Shown here: positions 8,037-15,561 of the stretch, one piece after another
How the letters are laid out: the number at the start of each line of letters is the position of its first letter
Position numbering within the stretch: position 1 is the first letter of the stretch
Source: Pseudomonas sp.
GTDB taxonomy: Bacteria > Pseudomonadota > Gammaproteobacteria > Pseudomonadales > Pseudomonadaceae
Assembly: GCF_030150285.1 (NCBI RefSeq)
Contig: NZ_JASLGE010000057.1
Span: 1-32,307 of the forward strand
Direction: 5' to 3'
Length of the DNA stretch: 32,307 nucleotides
Program-made: the position numbers and the translations under genes
Notes under the pieces: generated by a model
Told to the model about the DNA's origin: nothing
What the model saw: only the letters and a program-made list of their open reading frames with translations
Databases searched by the model: none

Positions 8037-9821
8037 ATGACCGATTCAACCCCACGCCGCCTGCGCAGCCAGTTGTGGTTCGACGACCCCAGCCACGCCG
8101 ACCTGACCGCGCTGTACGTGGAGCGCTACATGAACCAGGGCCTGACCCGCGCCGAGCTGCAATCGGGCCGGCCGATTATCGGCATCGCCCAGACCGGCAG
8201 CGACCTGACGCCCTGCAACCGTCATCACATTGAGCTGGCCAAGCGGGTCAAGGACGGCATTCGAGACGCCGGGGGCATTCCCATGGAATTCCCGGTGCAC
8301 CCCATTGCCGAGCAATCCCGGCGCCCCACCGCGGCACTGGACCGTAACCTGGCCTACCTGGGCCTGGTGGAAGTGCTGCACGGCTACCCGCTGGACGGCG
8401 TGGTGCTGACCACCGGCTGCGACAAAACCACTCCGGCGTGCCTGATGGCCGCCGCCACCACCGACCTGCCCTCCATTGTGCTGTCCGGCGGGCCGATGCT
8501 CGACGGCTGGCACAAAGGCCAGCGCATCGGCTCCGGCACCGTGCTGTGGCATGCGCGCAACCTGTTGAGCGCCGGTGAAATTGATTACGAAGGGTTTATG
8601 ACCCTGACCACGGCGTCGTCGCCGTCGGTGGGCCACTGCAACACCATGGGCACCGCGTTATCGATGAACGCCCTGGCCGAAGCGCTGGGCATGTCGCTGC
8701 CAGGCTGCGCGAGCATCCCCGCGCCGTACCGCGAGCGCGGGCAAATGGCGTATGCCACCGGCGTGCGTATCGTCGACCTGGTGCGCGAAGACGTGCGCCC
8801 CTCGCAGATCATGACCCACGCCGCGTTCGAGAACGCCATTGCCGTGGCCTCGGCACTGGGCGCGTCCACCAACTGCCCGCCGCACCTGATTGCCATCGCC
8901 CGGCACAGCGGCATCGACCTGTCGCTGGACGACTGGCAGCGCGTCGGCGAGGACGTACCGTTGCTGGTGAACTGCATGCCCGCCGGTGAGTACCTGGGCG
9001 AAAGTTTCCACCGCGCCGGTGGCGTACCGGCAGTGATGCACGAACTGGACAAGGTCGGCCGCCTGCACCGCGATTGCCTGACCGTAAGCGGCCGCAGCAT
9101 GGGCGAAATCGTGGCGGACACCGTAACCGGCGACCGCGACGTGATCCGTTCCTACGAAGACCCGCTGATGCACCGCGCCGGGTTTATCGTACTCAGCGGC
9201 AACTTCTTCGACAGCGCGATCATGAAGATGTCGGTGGTGGGCGAAGCCTTTCGCAGCACCTACCTCAGCGACCCGGAGCAGCCCAACAGTTTTGAAGCTC
9301 GGGCCATCGTGTTCGAAGGCCCGGAAGACTATCAGGCACGCATCAACGACCCGTCGCTGAACATTGATGAGCGCTGCATTCTGGTGATTCGCGGCTGCGG
9401 CACGGTGGGTTTCCCGGGCAGCGGCGAGGTGGTGAACATGGCCCCGCCGTCCGCGATGATCAAGGCCGGCATCGACTCGTTGCCGTGCCTGGGCGACGGT
9501 CGCCAGAGCGGCACTTCGGCCAGCCCGTCGATTCTTAATATGTCGCCGGAATCGGCGGTGGGCGGCGGCCTTTCATTGCTGCGCACCGGCGACCGCCTGC
9601 GCGTCGACCTCAACGCCCGCAGTGTCAACCTGCTGGTGGACGAAGCCGAACTCGACGAGCGCCGCAAGGAACCGCTGCCGCCGCTGGCCCCGTCCCAAAC
9701 CCCGTGGCAGGAACTGTACCGCCAACTGGTCGGCCAATTGTCGACGGGCGGCTGCCTGGAGCCGGCCACCCTGTACTGGCGCGTGATCCCGGAAAACGGT
9801 CCGCCCCGCCACTCTCACTAA
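8037..9821 (+). CDS. IlvD/Edd-family aldonate dehydratase
   Basis: A 594-aa dehydratase of the IlvD/Edd family, which turns a 2,3-dihydroxy (sugar) acid into a 2-keto-3-deoxy acid with an Fe-S cluster and Mg. The three cluster cysteines are visible: C60 (SDLTPCNRHH), C128 (TTGCDKT) and C201 (GHCNTMGT). The C-terminal swivelling domain contains RGCGTVGFPG and the SGTSASPSI loop. Length and neighbours fit the pentonate/hexonate dehydratases (xylonate or arabinonate type) better than IlvD of branched-chain amino acid synthesis. It starts 16 nt after the dehydrogenase and has GGAG upstream. The product should feed the FAH-family enzymes of the same operon. Confidence 0.88.
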   Translation: MTDSTPRRLRSQLWFDDPSHADLTALYVERYMNQGLTRAELQSGRPIIGIAQTGSDLTPCNRHHIELAKRVKDGIRDAGGIPMEFPVHPIAEQSRRPTAALDRNLAYLGLVEVLHGYPLDGVVLTTGCDKTTPACLMAAATTDLPSIVLSGGPMLDGWHKGQRIGSGTVLWHARNLLSAGEIDYEGFMTLTTASSPSVGHCNTMGTALSMNALAEALGMSLPGCASIPAPYRERGQMAYATGVRIVDLVREDVRPSQIMTHAAFENAIAVASALGASTNCPPHLIAIARHSGIDLSLDDWQRVGEDVPLLVNCMPAGEYLGESFHRAGGVPAVMHELDKVGRLHRDCLTVSGRSMGEIVADTVTGDRDVIRSYEDPLMHRAGFIVLSGNFFDSAIMKMSVVGEAFRSTYLSDPEQPNSFEARAIVFEGPEDYQARINDPSLNIDERCILVIRGCGTVGFPGSGEVVNMAPPSAMIKAGIDSLPCLGDGRQSGTSASPSILNMSPESAVGGGLSLLRTGDRLRVDLNARSVNLLVDEAELDERRKEPLPPLAPSQTPWQELYRQLVGQLSTGGCLEPATLYWRVIPENGPPRHSH

Positions 9822-9828
9822 CCCTCAC

Positions 9829-9869
9829 AACACCCTGTAGACGCGAGCACGCTCGCGCCTACGGGTGTT
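9829..9869. repeat. REP element
   Basis: AACACCCTGTAG (9829-9840) and CTACGGGTGTT (9859-9869) are inverted copies with one base missing. They enclose CGCGAGCACGCTCGCG, a REP-type hairpin in the 76-nt gap before the XylX-like gene. Confidence 0.7.
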
Positions 9870-9897
9870 GTTCGCCCAAAATTCGAGGACCGCTCCC

Positions 9898-11085
9898 ATG
9901 AACACGCTGCAATTGAATATTGACAACACCCTGCCCCAAGACTGGCAGCGGGCTACGCTGGTGGGCCGTGTGTGGCTACCCGGCCCCTTGGCGGGCCCGG
10001 CCGTGGTGGTGATTCGTGACGGTGAAGTGATCGACTGCACCGCGCACTTTCCCACCCTGAGCCTGCTGCTGGACCGTGAACACCCGTTGCAGGCCGTGCG
10101 CGACATCCGTGGCACGTCCCTGGGCCCGGTCGAGGCCTTGCTGGCCAACAGCGGTGAACAGCGCGACGACACCGCCCCCTACCTGCTGGCCCCCGCCGAC
10201 TTGCAAGTGATCAAGGCGGCCGGTGTGACCTTTGCCGCCAGCATGATTGAACGGGTCATCGAAGAAAAAGCCGGTGGCGACGCATTGCGCGCTGAAGAGG
10301 TGCGCGGGTTGGTGCAGGCCGTGATCGGTGACAACCTGCGCGACCTAAAACCCGGCTCGCCCGAGGCCATGCGCCTCAAGCAGGTGCTGATCGAACAGAA
10401 CATGTGGTCGCAATACCTGGAAGTGGGCATCGGCCCCGACGCCGAAATTTTCACCAAGGCTCCGATTCTGGCGGCGGTGGGCACCGGCAATGCCATCGGC
10501 ATTCACCCTGGCTCAAGCTGGAACAACCCGGAACCGGAGGTGGTGCTGGCGGTCAACAGCCGTGGCCAGATTCACGGCGCAACCCTGGGCAACGACGTCA
10601 ACCTGCGCGACGTTGAAGGCCGCAGCGCCTTGCTGCTGGGCAAGGCCAAGGACAACAACGCATCCTGCGCCCTGGGGCCGTTTATTCGTTTGTTCGACGA
10701 GCACTTCAGCCTCGACGATGTGCGCCACTGTGAAGTGACGCTGCGGGTGGAAGGCCTGGACGGCTACGTACTCAACGGCCAGAGCAAGATGAACCAGATC
10801 AGCCGCGACCCGGCCGACCTCGCCGGGCAAACCCTCAACGCCAACCACCAATACCCGGACGGCTTTGTGCTGTTCCTCGGCACCCTCTTCGCCCCCACCG
10901 ACGACCGCGACCAGCCGGGCCAGGGGTTTACGCACAAGGAAGGTGACGTGGTCAGCATCGCCTCGCCCTTGCTGGGAGCCCTGCAAAACCGCGTCACCGG
11001 CAGCCACCAGGCCCCGGCCTGGACCTTCGGGGTGAGCGCACTGATGCTGAACCTGGCGCGACGCGGCTTGCTCGGCGCGGCTTAA
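9898..11085 (+). CDS. FAH-family 2-keto-3-deoxyaldonate dehydratase (XylX-like)
   Basis: A 395-aa FAH-superfamily protein of the long type with its own N-terminal domain (about 1-150). Metal-binding acidic residues lie in YLEVGIGPDAEIF and NPEPEVVLAVN, with the conserved GNDVNLRDVEG loop following. The size and these motifs match 2-keto-3-deoxy-D-xylonate/arabinonate dehydratases, which give alpha-ketoglutarate semialdehyde. GAGGA lies 8 nt before ATG 9898. It is the last gene of the operon and is followed by a strong terminator. No alpha-ketoglutarate semialdehyde dehydrogenase is encoded in the window, so that step would be elsewhere. A C-C hydrolase role is the alternative. Confidence 0.8.
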   Translation: MNTLQLNIDNTLPQDWQRATLVGRVWLPGPLAGPAVVVIRDGEVIDCTAHFPTLSLLLDREHPLQAVRDIRGTSLGPVEALLANSGEQRDDTAPYLLAPADLQVIKAAGVTFAASMIERVIEEKAGGDALRAEEVRGLVQAVIGDNLRDLKPGSPEAMRLKQVLIEQNMWSQYLEVGIGPDAEIFTKAPILAAVGTGNAIGIHPGSSWNNPEPEVVLAVNSRGQIHGATLGNDVNLRDVEGRSALLLGKAKDNNASCALGPFIRLFDEHFSLDDVRHCEVTLRVEGLDGYVLNGQSKMNQISRDPADLAGQTLNANHQYPDGFVLFLGTLFAPTDDRDQPGQGFTHKEGDVVSIASPLLGALQNRVTGSHQAPAWTFGVSALMLNLARRGLLGAA

Positions 11086-11092
11086 ACCACAC

Positions 11093-11119
11093 GCGGCCCT
11101 GTTGAATAAACAGGGCCGC
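11093..11119. terminator. Hairpin terminator between convergent genes
   Basis: GCGGCCCTGTT (11093-11103) pairs perfectly with AACAGGGCCGC (11109-11119) around a 5-nt loop. It lies between the convergent ends of the XylX-like gene and the next LysR gene, so it may serve both. There is no long T run. Confidence 0.7.
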
Positions 11120-11147
11120 CTGGCTCACCCTCATCGCAGGGGGGCGA

Positions 11148-12050
11148 CTACTCAGTATCCAGGCGACAGGCTTCTGTCAGCCATTCCCGAAATGCCACCC
11201 CCTTGGGTGAGTTTCTTTGCGTGTGCCGATAGCACAGAAAGTGAATGTCGCGCATGACCGGTTGGCACTCTTCAATCCGGTATTTGACCAGGCTGCCATT
11301 GGCCAATTCCTGCTGGGAAAAGCGCACGCTCTCCAGGGCCAGGCCCAGCCCGTCGACAGCCGCCGCCAGGGCCAGGGCCCCGCGGTCGAATGAGGGCCGA
11401 TGCATGATCTCGGGCACCGGCTTTGCATGCTGACGAAAGTAGTCTTGCCAGGAGAGCGGGTTGAGTTGGGACTCGATCAGCGGGATGGCGTGCAACTCGT
11501 CGAACCGGATGTCCGTACGGCCGCCCAGCAACTTCGGCGCACCGAGGGGGCAGCACTCTTCCAGCCCCAGGCTTTGCACACAGATATCCGAGCTATTGAG
11601 GGCCGCTCCGTAAGCAATCACCATGTCCAGCTCAGCCTGCTTGTGCAAATCAATCGGCGTGGCGCTCGATGACAGCTGGAGGGTGAACTGGGGGTATTTG
11701 GCGAAGAAATCGGGCAGCCGCGGGCCCAGCCATTTACTGGCAAAACTGGGCGAGCAATGAACCGACAGTTTTTCCGTTTCGGCAAAGGGCCGCAGCTCGG
11801 TGCAAATCTGATCGATTGCGTTAAAGGCAGGCTGGATGACCGTGAACAACCGGCGGCCCTGGTGGTTGAGCTCAAGGTGGCGGCTATGGCGAATAAACAA
11901 CGGGTAGCCGAAGAAGCTTTCGAGGCTTTTGATCTGGTGACTGATCGCAGAGGGCGTTTGATGCAGCTCAGCGGCCGCGACACTGAAATTGCCGTGTCGT
12001 GCGGCGGCTTCGAACGCTCGGAGCGCAACCAGGCTGGGGCGATTACTCAT
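11148..12050 (-). CDS. LysR-type regulator (GcvA-like)
   Basis: A 300-aa LysR-type regulator. The N-terminal helix-turn-helix reads LRAFEAAARHGNFSVAAAEL, then TPSAISHQIKSLE (about 10-45), and the linker and effector domain follow from about residue 90. The wording resembles the GcvA/AmpR subgroup. ATG 12050 has AGGA 8 nt upstream. It diverges from the class II aldolase gene, with a 19-bp palindrome in between. It probably controls the aldolase and the ACS transporter that follows it. Effector unknown. Confidence 0.9.
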   Translation of the reverse strand: MSNRPSLVALRAFEAAARHGNFSVAAAELHQTPSAISHQIKSLESFFGYPLFIRHSRHLELNHQGRRLFTVIQPAFNAIDQICTELRPFAETEKLSVHCSPSFASKWLGPRLPDFFAKYPQFTLQLSSSATPIDLHKQAELDMVIAYGAALNSSDICVQSLGLEECCPLGAPKLLGGRTDIRFDELHAIPLIESQLNPLSWQDYFRQHAKPVPEIMHRPSFDRGALALAAAVDGLGLALESVRFSQQELANGSLVKYRIEECQPVMRDIHFLCYRHTQRNSPKGVAFREWLTEACRLDTE

Positions 12051-12060
12051 TATTATTATC

Positions 12061-12090
12061 CTGTGAAATTATTTCACAGTGCAGTGAAAT
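12061..12090. promoter_or_regulatory. Palindromic operator with extra half-site
   Basis: CTGTGAAAT-T-ATTTCACAG at 12061-12079 is a perfect 19-bp palindrome, followed by an extra AGTGAAAT half-site ending at 12090. It lies in the 110-bp gap between the LysR gene and the aldolase and overlaps the LysR leader. This is the expected place for autoregulation and activation of the divergent gene. Confidence 0.6.
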
Positions 12091-12160
12091 AGCATCGTTT
12101 GTCGCCGTTTGCAAGGTTTGTGAAGGTACAGCCTCAACCGAACCCATGGCGGATGCCTGT

Positions 12161-13006
12161 ATGAATAACAGCGTTAAACAACCCGATAGCACACTGACTC
12201 AGCCGTCACACCGGATCTCGATTTATCAGCCCGAACAAGAAGGCCTGATCTACCCGCAAGTGCCCGAATTCGCCACCTATGCCGAGCAACGCAAGCATTT
12301 GAAAGAACGCCTGGTGGCGGCCTGCCGAGCCTTTGCCTTGCAGGGCTTCGACTACGGGTTTGCCGGGCACCTGACGGTGCGCGACCCGGAGTTCCCCGAG
12401 TTGTACTGGACGAACCCGATGTGCGTCCATTTCTCACAGGTCAAAGTCTCCAACCTGATCCTGGCTGACCACAACGGCAAAATCGTCGAGGGCGACTACG
12501 CGATCAACCGCGCCGGGTTTGTGCTACATGCCAATGTCCATGAAGCCCACCCGCACATCGTTGCCATGTGTCATGCCCACACCGTGTATGGCGGCGCATG
12601 GGCCAGCACCGGCTTGCCGCTGGAGCCGATCACCCAGGACGCCGCGGCGTTCTTTGAAGACCAACTGGTGATCACGGCTGAAGCCGGGGCTGTCGCGGTC
12701 AAAACCGACTCCGGCAAATCCATTGCCTCGCTGTTCGGTAAACACAAGGCCATCCTGCACCAAAACCACGGCCTGCTGACCGCCAGCAGCCACAGCATCG
12801 AAAGCGCCGCCTTTTGGTTTATTGCGCTCGAGCGTTGCTGCCAGCAACAACTGATGGTGGCCGCGACGGGCATCAAACCGAAGTTGGTCACAGACGAACG
12901 CGCCCGCTTCAGCCGCGAAAACGTCGGCAGCGATTACATCGGCTGGCTGCATTTCCAACCCATCTGGGGGCAACTGCTGCAGACCCAGCCCGACATGCTC
13001 GATTAA
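12161..13006 (+). CDS. Class II aldolase/adducin-family protein
   Basis: A 281-aa protein of the class II aldolase/adducin fold, longer than the sugar-phosphate aldolases (about 210-230 aa). The metal-site histidines are in CHAHTVYGG (centre) and HQNHG (about 60 residues later), with Glu in the usual region. ATG 12161 has GGCGGA 7 nt upstream. The frame is open back to 11999, but the extension would overlap the regulator and lacks a ribosome binding site. Family members act as aldolases, as decarboxylases such as 3,4-dihydroxyphthalate decarboxylase, or as non-haem iron oxygenases (CloR/NovR). With an ACS permease next to it and an oxygenase nearby, an aromatic or hydroxyacid decarboxylase or lyase is plausible. 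Confidence 0.8.
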   Translation: MNNSVKQPDSTLTQPSHRISIYQPEQEGLIYPQVPEFATYAEQRKHLKERLVAACRAFALQGFDYGFAGHLTVRDPEFPELYWTNPMCVHFSQVKVSNLILADHNGKIVEGDYAINRAGFVLHANVHEAHPHIVAMCHAHTVYGGAWASTGLPLEPITQDAAAFFEDQLVITAEAGAVAVKTDSGKSIASLFGKHKAILHQNHGLLTASSHSIESAAFWFIALERCCQQQLMVAATGIKPKLVTDERARFSRENVGSDYIGWLHFQPIWGQLLQTQPDMLD

Positions 13007-13041
13007 CCGCTTTCTTGCTGTAAGTTCTTCACCCAAACGAC

Positions 13042-13075
13042 ACCCCTTGCCGCGGTTGAACACTCAGCAAGGGGT
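13042..13075. other. Inverted repeat between aldolase and transporter
   Basis: ACCCCTTGC (13042-13050) and GCAAGGGGT (13067-13075) form a 9-bp stem with a 16-nt loop in the gap before the transporter gene. No T run follows, so it may be an operator or a processing hairpin rather than a terminator. Confidence 0.35.
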
Positions 13076-13119
13076 AAGACGCGAGCCTTATAAATTTAAC
13101 AATGCTTGGAGGCGTCCTC

Positions 13120-14436
13120 ATGAATACCCTTGCCGACCGTGCCCAGCCACTCGCCGCCACACTGACCAGTACCGAAGACCTCATCTATAAAAAGGTGATA
13201 TGGCGGCTTATTCCGTTCCTCTTCCTCTGCTATGTGTGCTCTTACCTCAACCGTATCAACGTAAGTTTTGCCAAGCTGCAAATGGCCCAGGACCTTGCCT
13301 GGAGCGATGCCGTGTACGGGCTCGGTGCCGGTATGTTTTTCATTGGTTATTTTGCCTTTGAAATCCCGAGCAATATCATCATGTACAGAATTGGCGCTCG
13401 CCGCTGGATCGCCCGGATCATGGTGACCTGGGGGGTGATTTCCGCCGCCATGATGTTCGTCAACACGCCGATGCAGTTCTACGTCATGCGCTTTCTTCTG
13501 GGCGTGGCGGAAGCCGGCTTCTTCCCGGCCATCCTGCTTTACATTTCGCAGTGGTTCCCGTCTTCCAGAGGGGCCAAGGTCACCGCGCTGTTCATGGCCG
13601 CGATTCCCATGTCAGGCGTGATCGGCGCACCGCTGTCGGGGTGGATCATGCATTCGCTCAGTGGCGTGCAGGACCTGGCAGGCTGGCAATGGCTGTTCGT
13701 GCTCGAAGGGCTTCCCACCATCATCATCGGTATCTGCGCTTACTTTTACCTGACTGACCGGATCGAGGATGCTCATTGGCTCGGTGAGGAAGACAAGAAG
13801 ATCCTGCGCCACAACATCGATAAAGAGTCGAGCGGCAAGCACCTGCACCGCATGATGGACGGGCTCTCTAACCCCAAGATCTGGCTGCTGAGCTTGATCT
13901 ACCTGTTCTTCACGATGGGCTTGTACGGGGTCAGCTTTTGGCTGCCCACCCTGATTCAAGCGTCCGGCGTGCAAGACTCCATGCACCTGGGGTTGCTGAC
14001 GGCCATTCCGTATGCCTGCGCGGTGGTGACGATGATTCTGGTGGGCCGAAGCTCGGACCGCTTTAAAGAACGCCGTTGGCACCTGGCGATTCCCGGGCTG
14101 CTCGCGGCAACCGGTTTCCTGATCAGCGCCTCGTTCCAGTCAACCCTGATGATCAGCCTGCCGGCGCTGTGCCTGGCGACGATGGGCGTGATGACCACCA
14201 TCTCGCAGTTCTGGACCTTGCCTCCGGCGATTCTGACCGGGGCGGCCGCGGCAACGGGCATCGCCCTGGCCAACTCTATAGGCAGCGCTTCGGGCTTTAT
14301 CAGCCCCTTCGCGATGGGCACCATCAATGCTGCGACCCAAAATACCTCGTCAGGGATCATATTGCTCTCTGCGGTGTTGGTCGGCGGGTGTTTACTGGTC
14401 TTCCTGGTCCCCAAACATTTATTGACCTACAAGTAA
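13120..14436 (+). CDS. MFS transporter, ACS family
   Basis: A 438-aa inner-membrane major facilitator protein of the anion:cation symporter family. It has about 12 helices. The first contains LIPFLFLCYVCSYLNRINVS, FEIPSNIIMYRIGARRWIAR follows helix 2, and the hydrophilic central loop lies near 215-245. It is clearly related to the transporter at 5772-7139 and shares the same signature segments. ATG 13120 is chosen over ATG 13102 because GGAGG lies 7 nt upstream of it. It follows the aldolase by 113 nt and ends at a strong terminator. Substrate is inferred to be an organic or aromatic acid handled by the aldolase and perhaps by the neighbouring oxygenase. Confidence 0.88.
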   Translation: MNTLADRAQPLAATLTSTEDLIYKKVIWRLIPFLFLCYVCSYLNRINVSFAKLQMAQDLAWSDAVYGLGAGMFFIGYFAFEIPSNIIMYRIGARRWIARIMVTWGVISAAMMFVNTPMQFYVMRFLLGVAEAGFFPAILLYISQWFPSSRGAKVTALFMAAIPMSGVIGAPLSGWIMHSLSGVQDLAGWQWLFVLEGLPTIIIGICAYFYLTDRIEDAHWLGEEDKKILRHNIDKESSGKHLHRMMDGLSNPKIWLLSLIYLFFTMGLYGVSFWLPTLIQASGVQDSMHLGLLTAIPYACAVVTMILVGRSSDRFKERRWHLAIPGLLAATGFLISASFQSTLMISLPALCLATMGVMTTISQFWTLPPAILTGAAAATGIALANSIGSASGFISPFAMGTINAATQNTSSGIILLSAVLVGGCLLVFLVPKHLLTYK

Positions 14437-14440
14437 GACA

Positions 14441-14465
14441 AAAAGCCCTCGAGAGAGGGCTTTTT
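14441..14465. terminator. Bidirectional intrinsic terminator
   Basis: AAAAGCCCTC, loop GAGA, GAGGGCTTTT, then a further T. The stem is flanked by A and T runs so it works on both strands. It separates the plus-strand transporter from the minus-strand oxygenase reductase. Confidence 0.88.
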
Positions 14466-14504
14466 AACGCCTGTTGTGCTGGCTCGTAGTGCCCAAGGGG
14501 TTTG

Positions 14505-15491
14505 TTAAAGGTCCAGCACCAGCGTCCCGCTGGCCGCCCGCGACACGCAGCAGGTCAGAAAGTCAGCGCGCTCGCTGTCGTCGAGAATGAAATCCTGATG
14601 GTCGACCGTCCCGGCCAGGTAGCGCACCTTGCACGTGCCGCACAAGCCGGATTGGCAGGACGTTTGCACCGCATACCCGGCGCGGTTCAGCACCTCTGCC
14701 AGGCTTTGGTCGGGGGCCACTTCCAAGCGTTCTCCGGTGCTGGCCACCTCGGCAATAAACCCGCCGACCCGCGAGCATTCATCGGTGCGCGGTTGGGCAG
14801 GAGCCTTGAAGTGTTCGAAATGGACCGACCCGCCGGGCCAGTGTGCCGACGCGTCCTTACACGCCTGCATAAACCCCCCAGGCCCGCAGTAGTAAAGCGC
14901 GCACGCGTGCTCGGGGCTCTTCAGGATCGCGGCAATATCGAGTTTGTTAGCCGCGGACCCGCCATCGAAATGGAAGCTGATGCGACCCGATTTCGCCAAC
15001 CCTTCCAGCTCGTCTTTAAAGGCGGCGTACTCCGGCCCCTTGGCGCAGTAGTACATCTCGTAGGGGATGTTTTGCGCCTCTAACTGGTGGGCCATCGATT
15101 TCATCGGCGTCACCCCGATGCCCCCGGCCAGCAGCACGACCTTTGTGGCACCCGGGTGCAATTCAAACGTGTTCCTGGGTGCGCTCACGCGTACGGTGTC
15201 GCCCACTTTAATCTGCTCATGAACGGCCGCCGAACCGCCGCGACCATTCAGATCCTTCAACACCGCAATCTGGTAACGATGGCGTTCTGAGGGCGCATTA
15301 CACAGCGAATACTGGCGGACCACGCCAGCGCCCACCTGAATATCAATGTGCGCGCCAGCCGTAAAAGGCGGCAGGTTGGAGCCATCCGCCGCGACGAGTT
15401 CATACGAATGGACACCGTTCGCTTCCATCCTGATTTGCTTGACCACCAGTTCCAGATGCGTGGCAGCCGTGCTGTCTACACTTGCGTTCAT
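14505..15491 (-). CDS. Oxygenase reductase (phthalate dioxygenase reductase / VanB type)
   Basis: A 328-aa electron-transfer reductase with three domains in order. First a flavin-binding barrel (RQYSL at 59-63, the FMN-type signature), then an NAD(P)H domain (LLAGGIGVTPM at 120-130 and YYCGPGGFM at 200-208), then a C-terminal plant-type [2Fe-2S] ferredoxin with C279, C284, C287 and C314 or C315. This order defines class IA oxygenase reductases. It takes electrons from NADH and passes them to the Rieske oxygenase encoded just upstream. GAGG lies 6 nt before the ATG. An intercistronic hairpin separates the two genes. Confidence 0.92.
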   Translation of the reverse strand: MNASVDSTAATHLELVVKQIRMEANGVHSYELVAADGSNLPPFTAGAHIDIQVGAGVVRQYSLCNAPSERHRYQIAVLKDLNGRGGSAAVHEQIKVGDTVRVSAPRNTFELHPGATKVVLLAGGIGVTPMKSMAHQLEAQNIPYEMYYCAKGPEYAAFKDELEGLAKSGRISFHFDGGSAANKLDIAAILKSPEHACALYYCGPGGFMQACKDASAHWPGGSVHFEHFKAPAQPRTDECSRVGGFIAEVASTGERLEVAPDQSLAEVLNRAGYAVQTSCQSGLCGTCKVRYLAGTVDHQDFILDDSERADFLTCCVSRAASGTLVLDL

Positions 15492-15513
15492 ACCTCACCT
15501 CGGCAATGCGCTG

Positions 15514-15548
15514 ACAACGTCCGGGGCAAGGGCCACCCCGGACGTTGT
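15514..15548 (-). other. Intercistronic hairpin between oxygenase and reductase
   Basis: ACAACGTCCGGGG and CCCCGGACGTTGT form a perfect 13-bp stem with a 9-nt loop inside the 70-nt gap. On the minus strand no T run follows, so I read it as an mRNA stability or attenuation element that sets oxygenase:reductase ratio; that role is inference. Confidence 0.55.
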
Positions 15549-15561
15549 GGGGGCCTTTGGG

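Noticed and set aside
11999..12160. N-terminal extension of the class II aldolase
   Set aside because: It overlaps the divergent regulator and the palindrome and has no ribosome binding site; ATG 12161 does.
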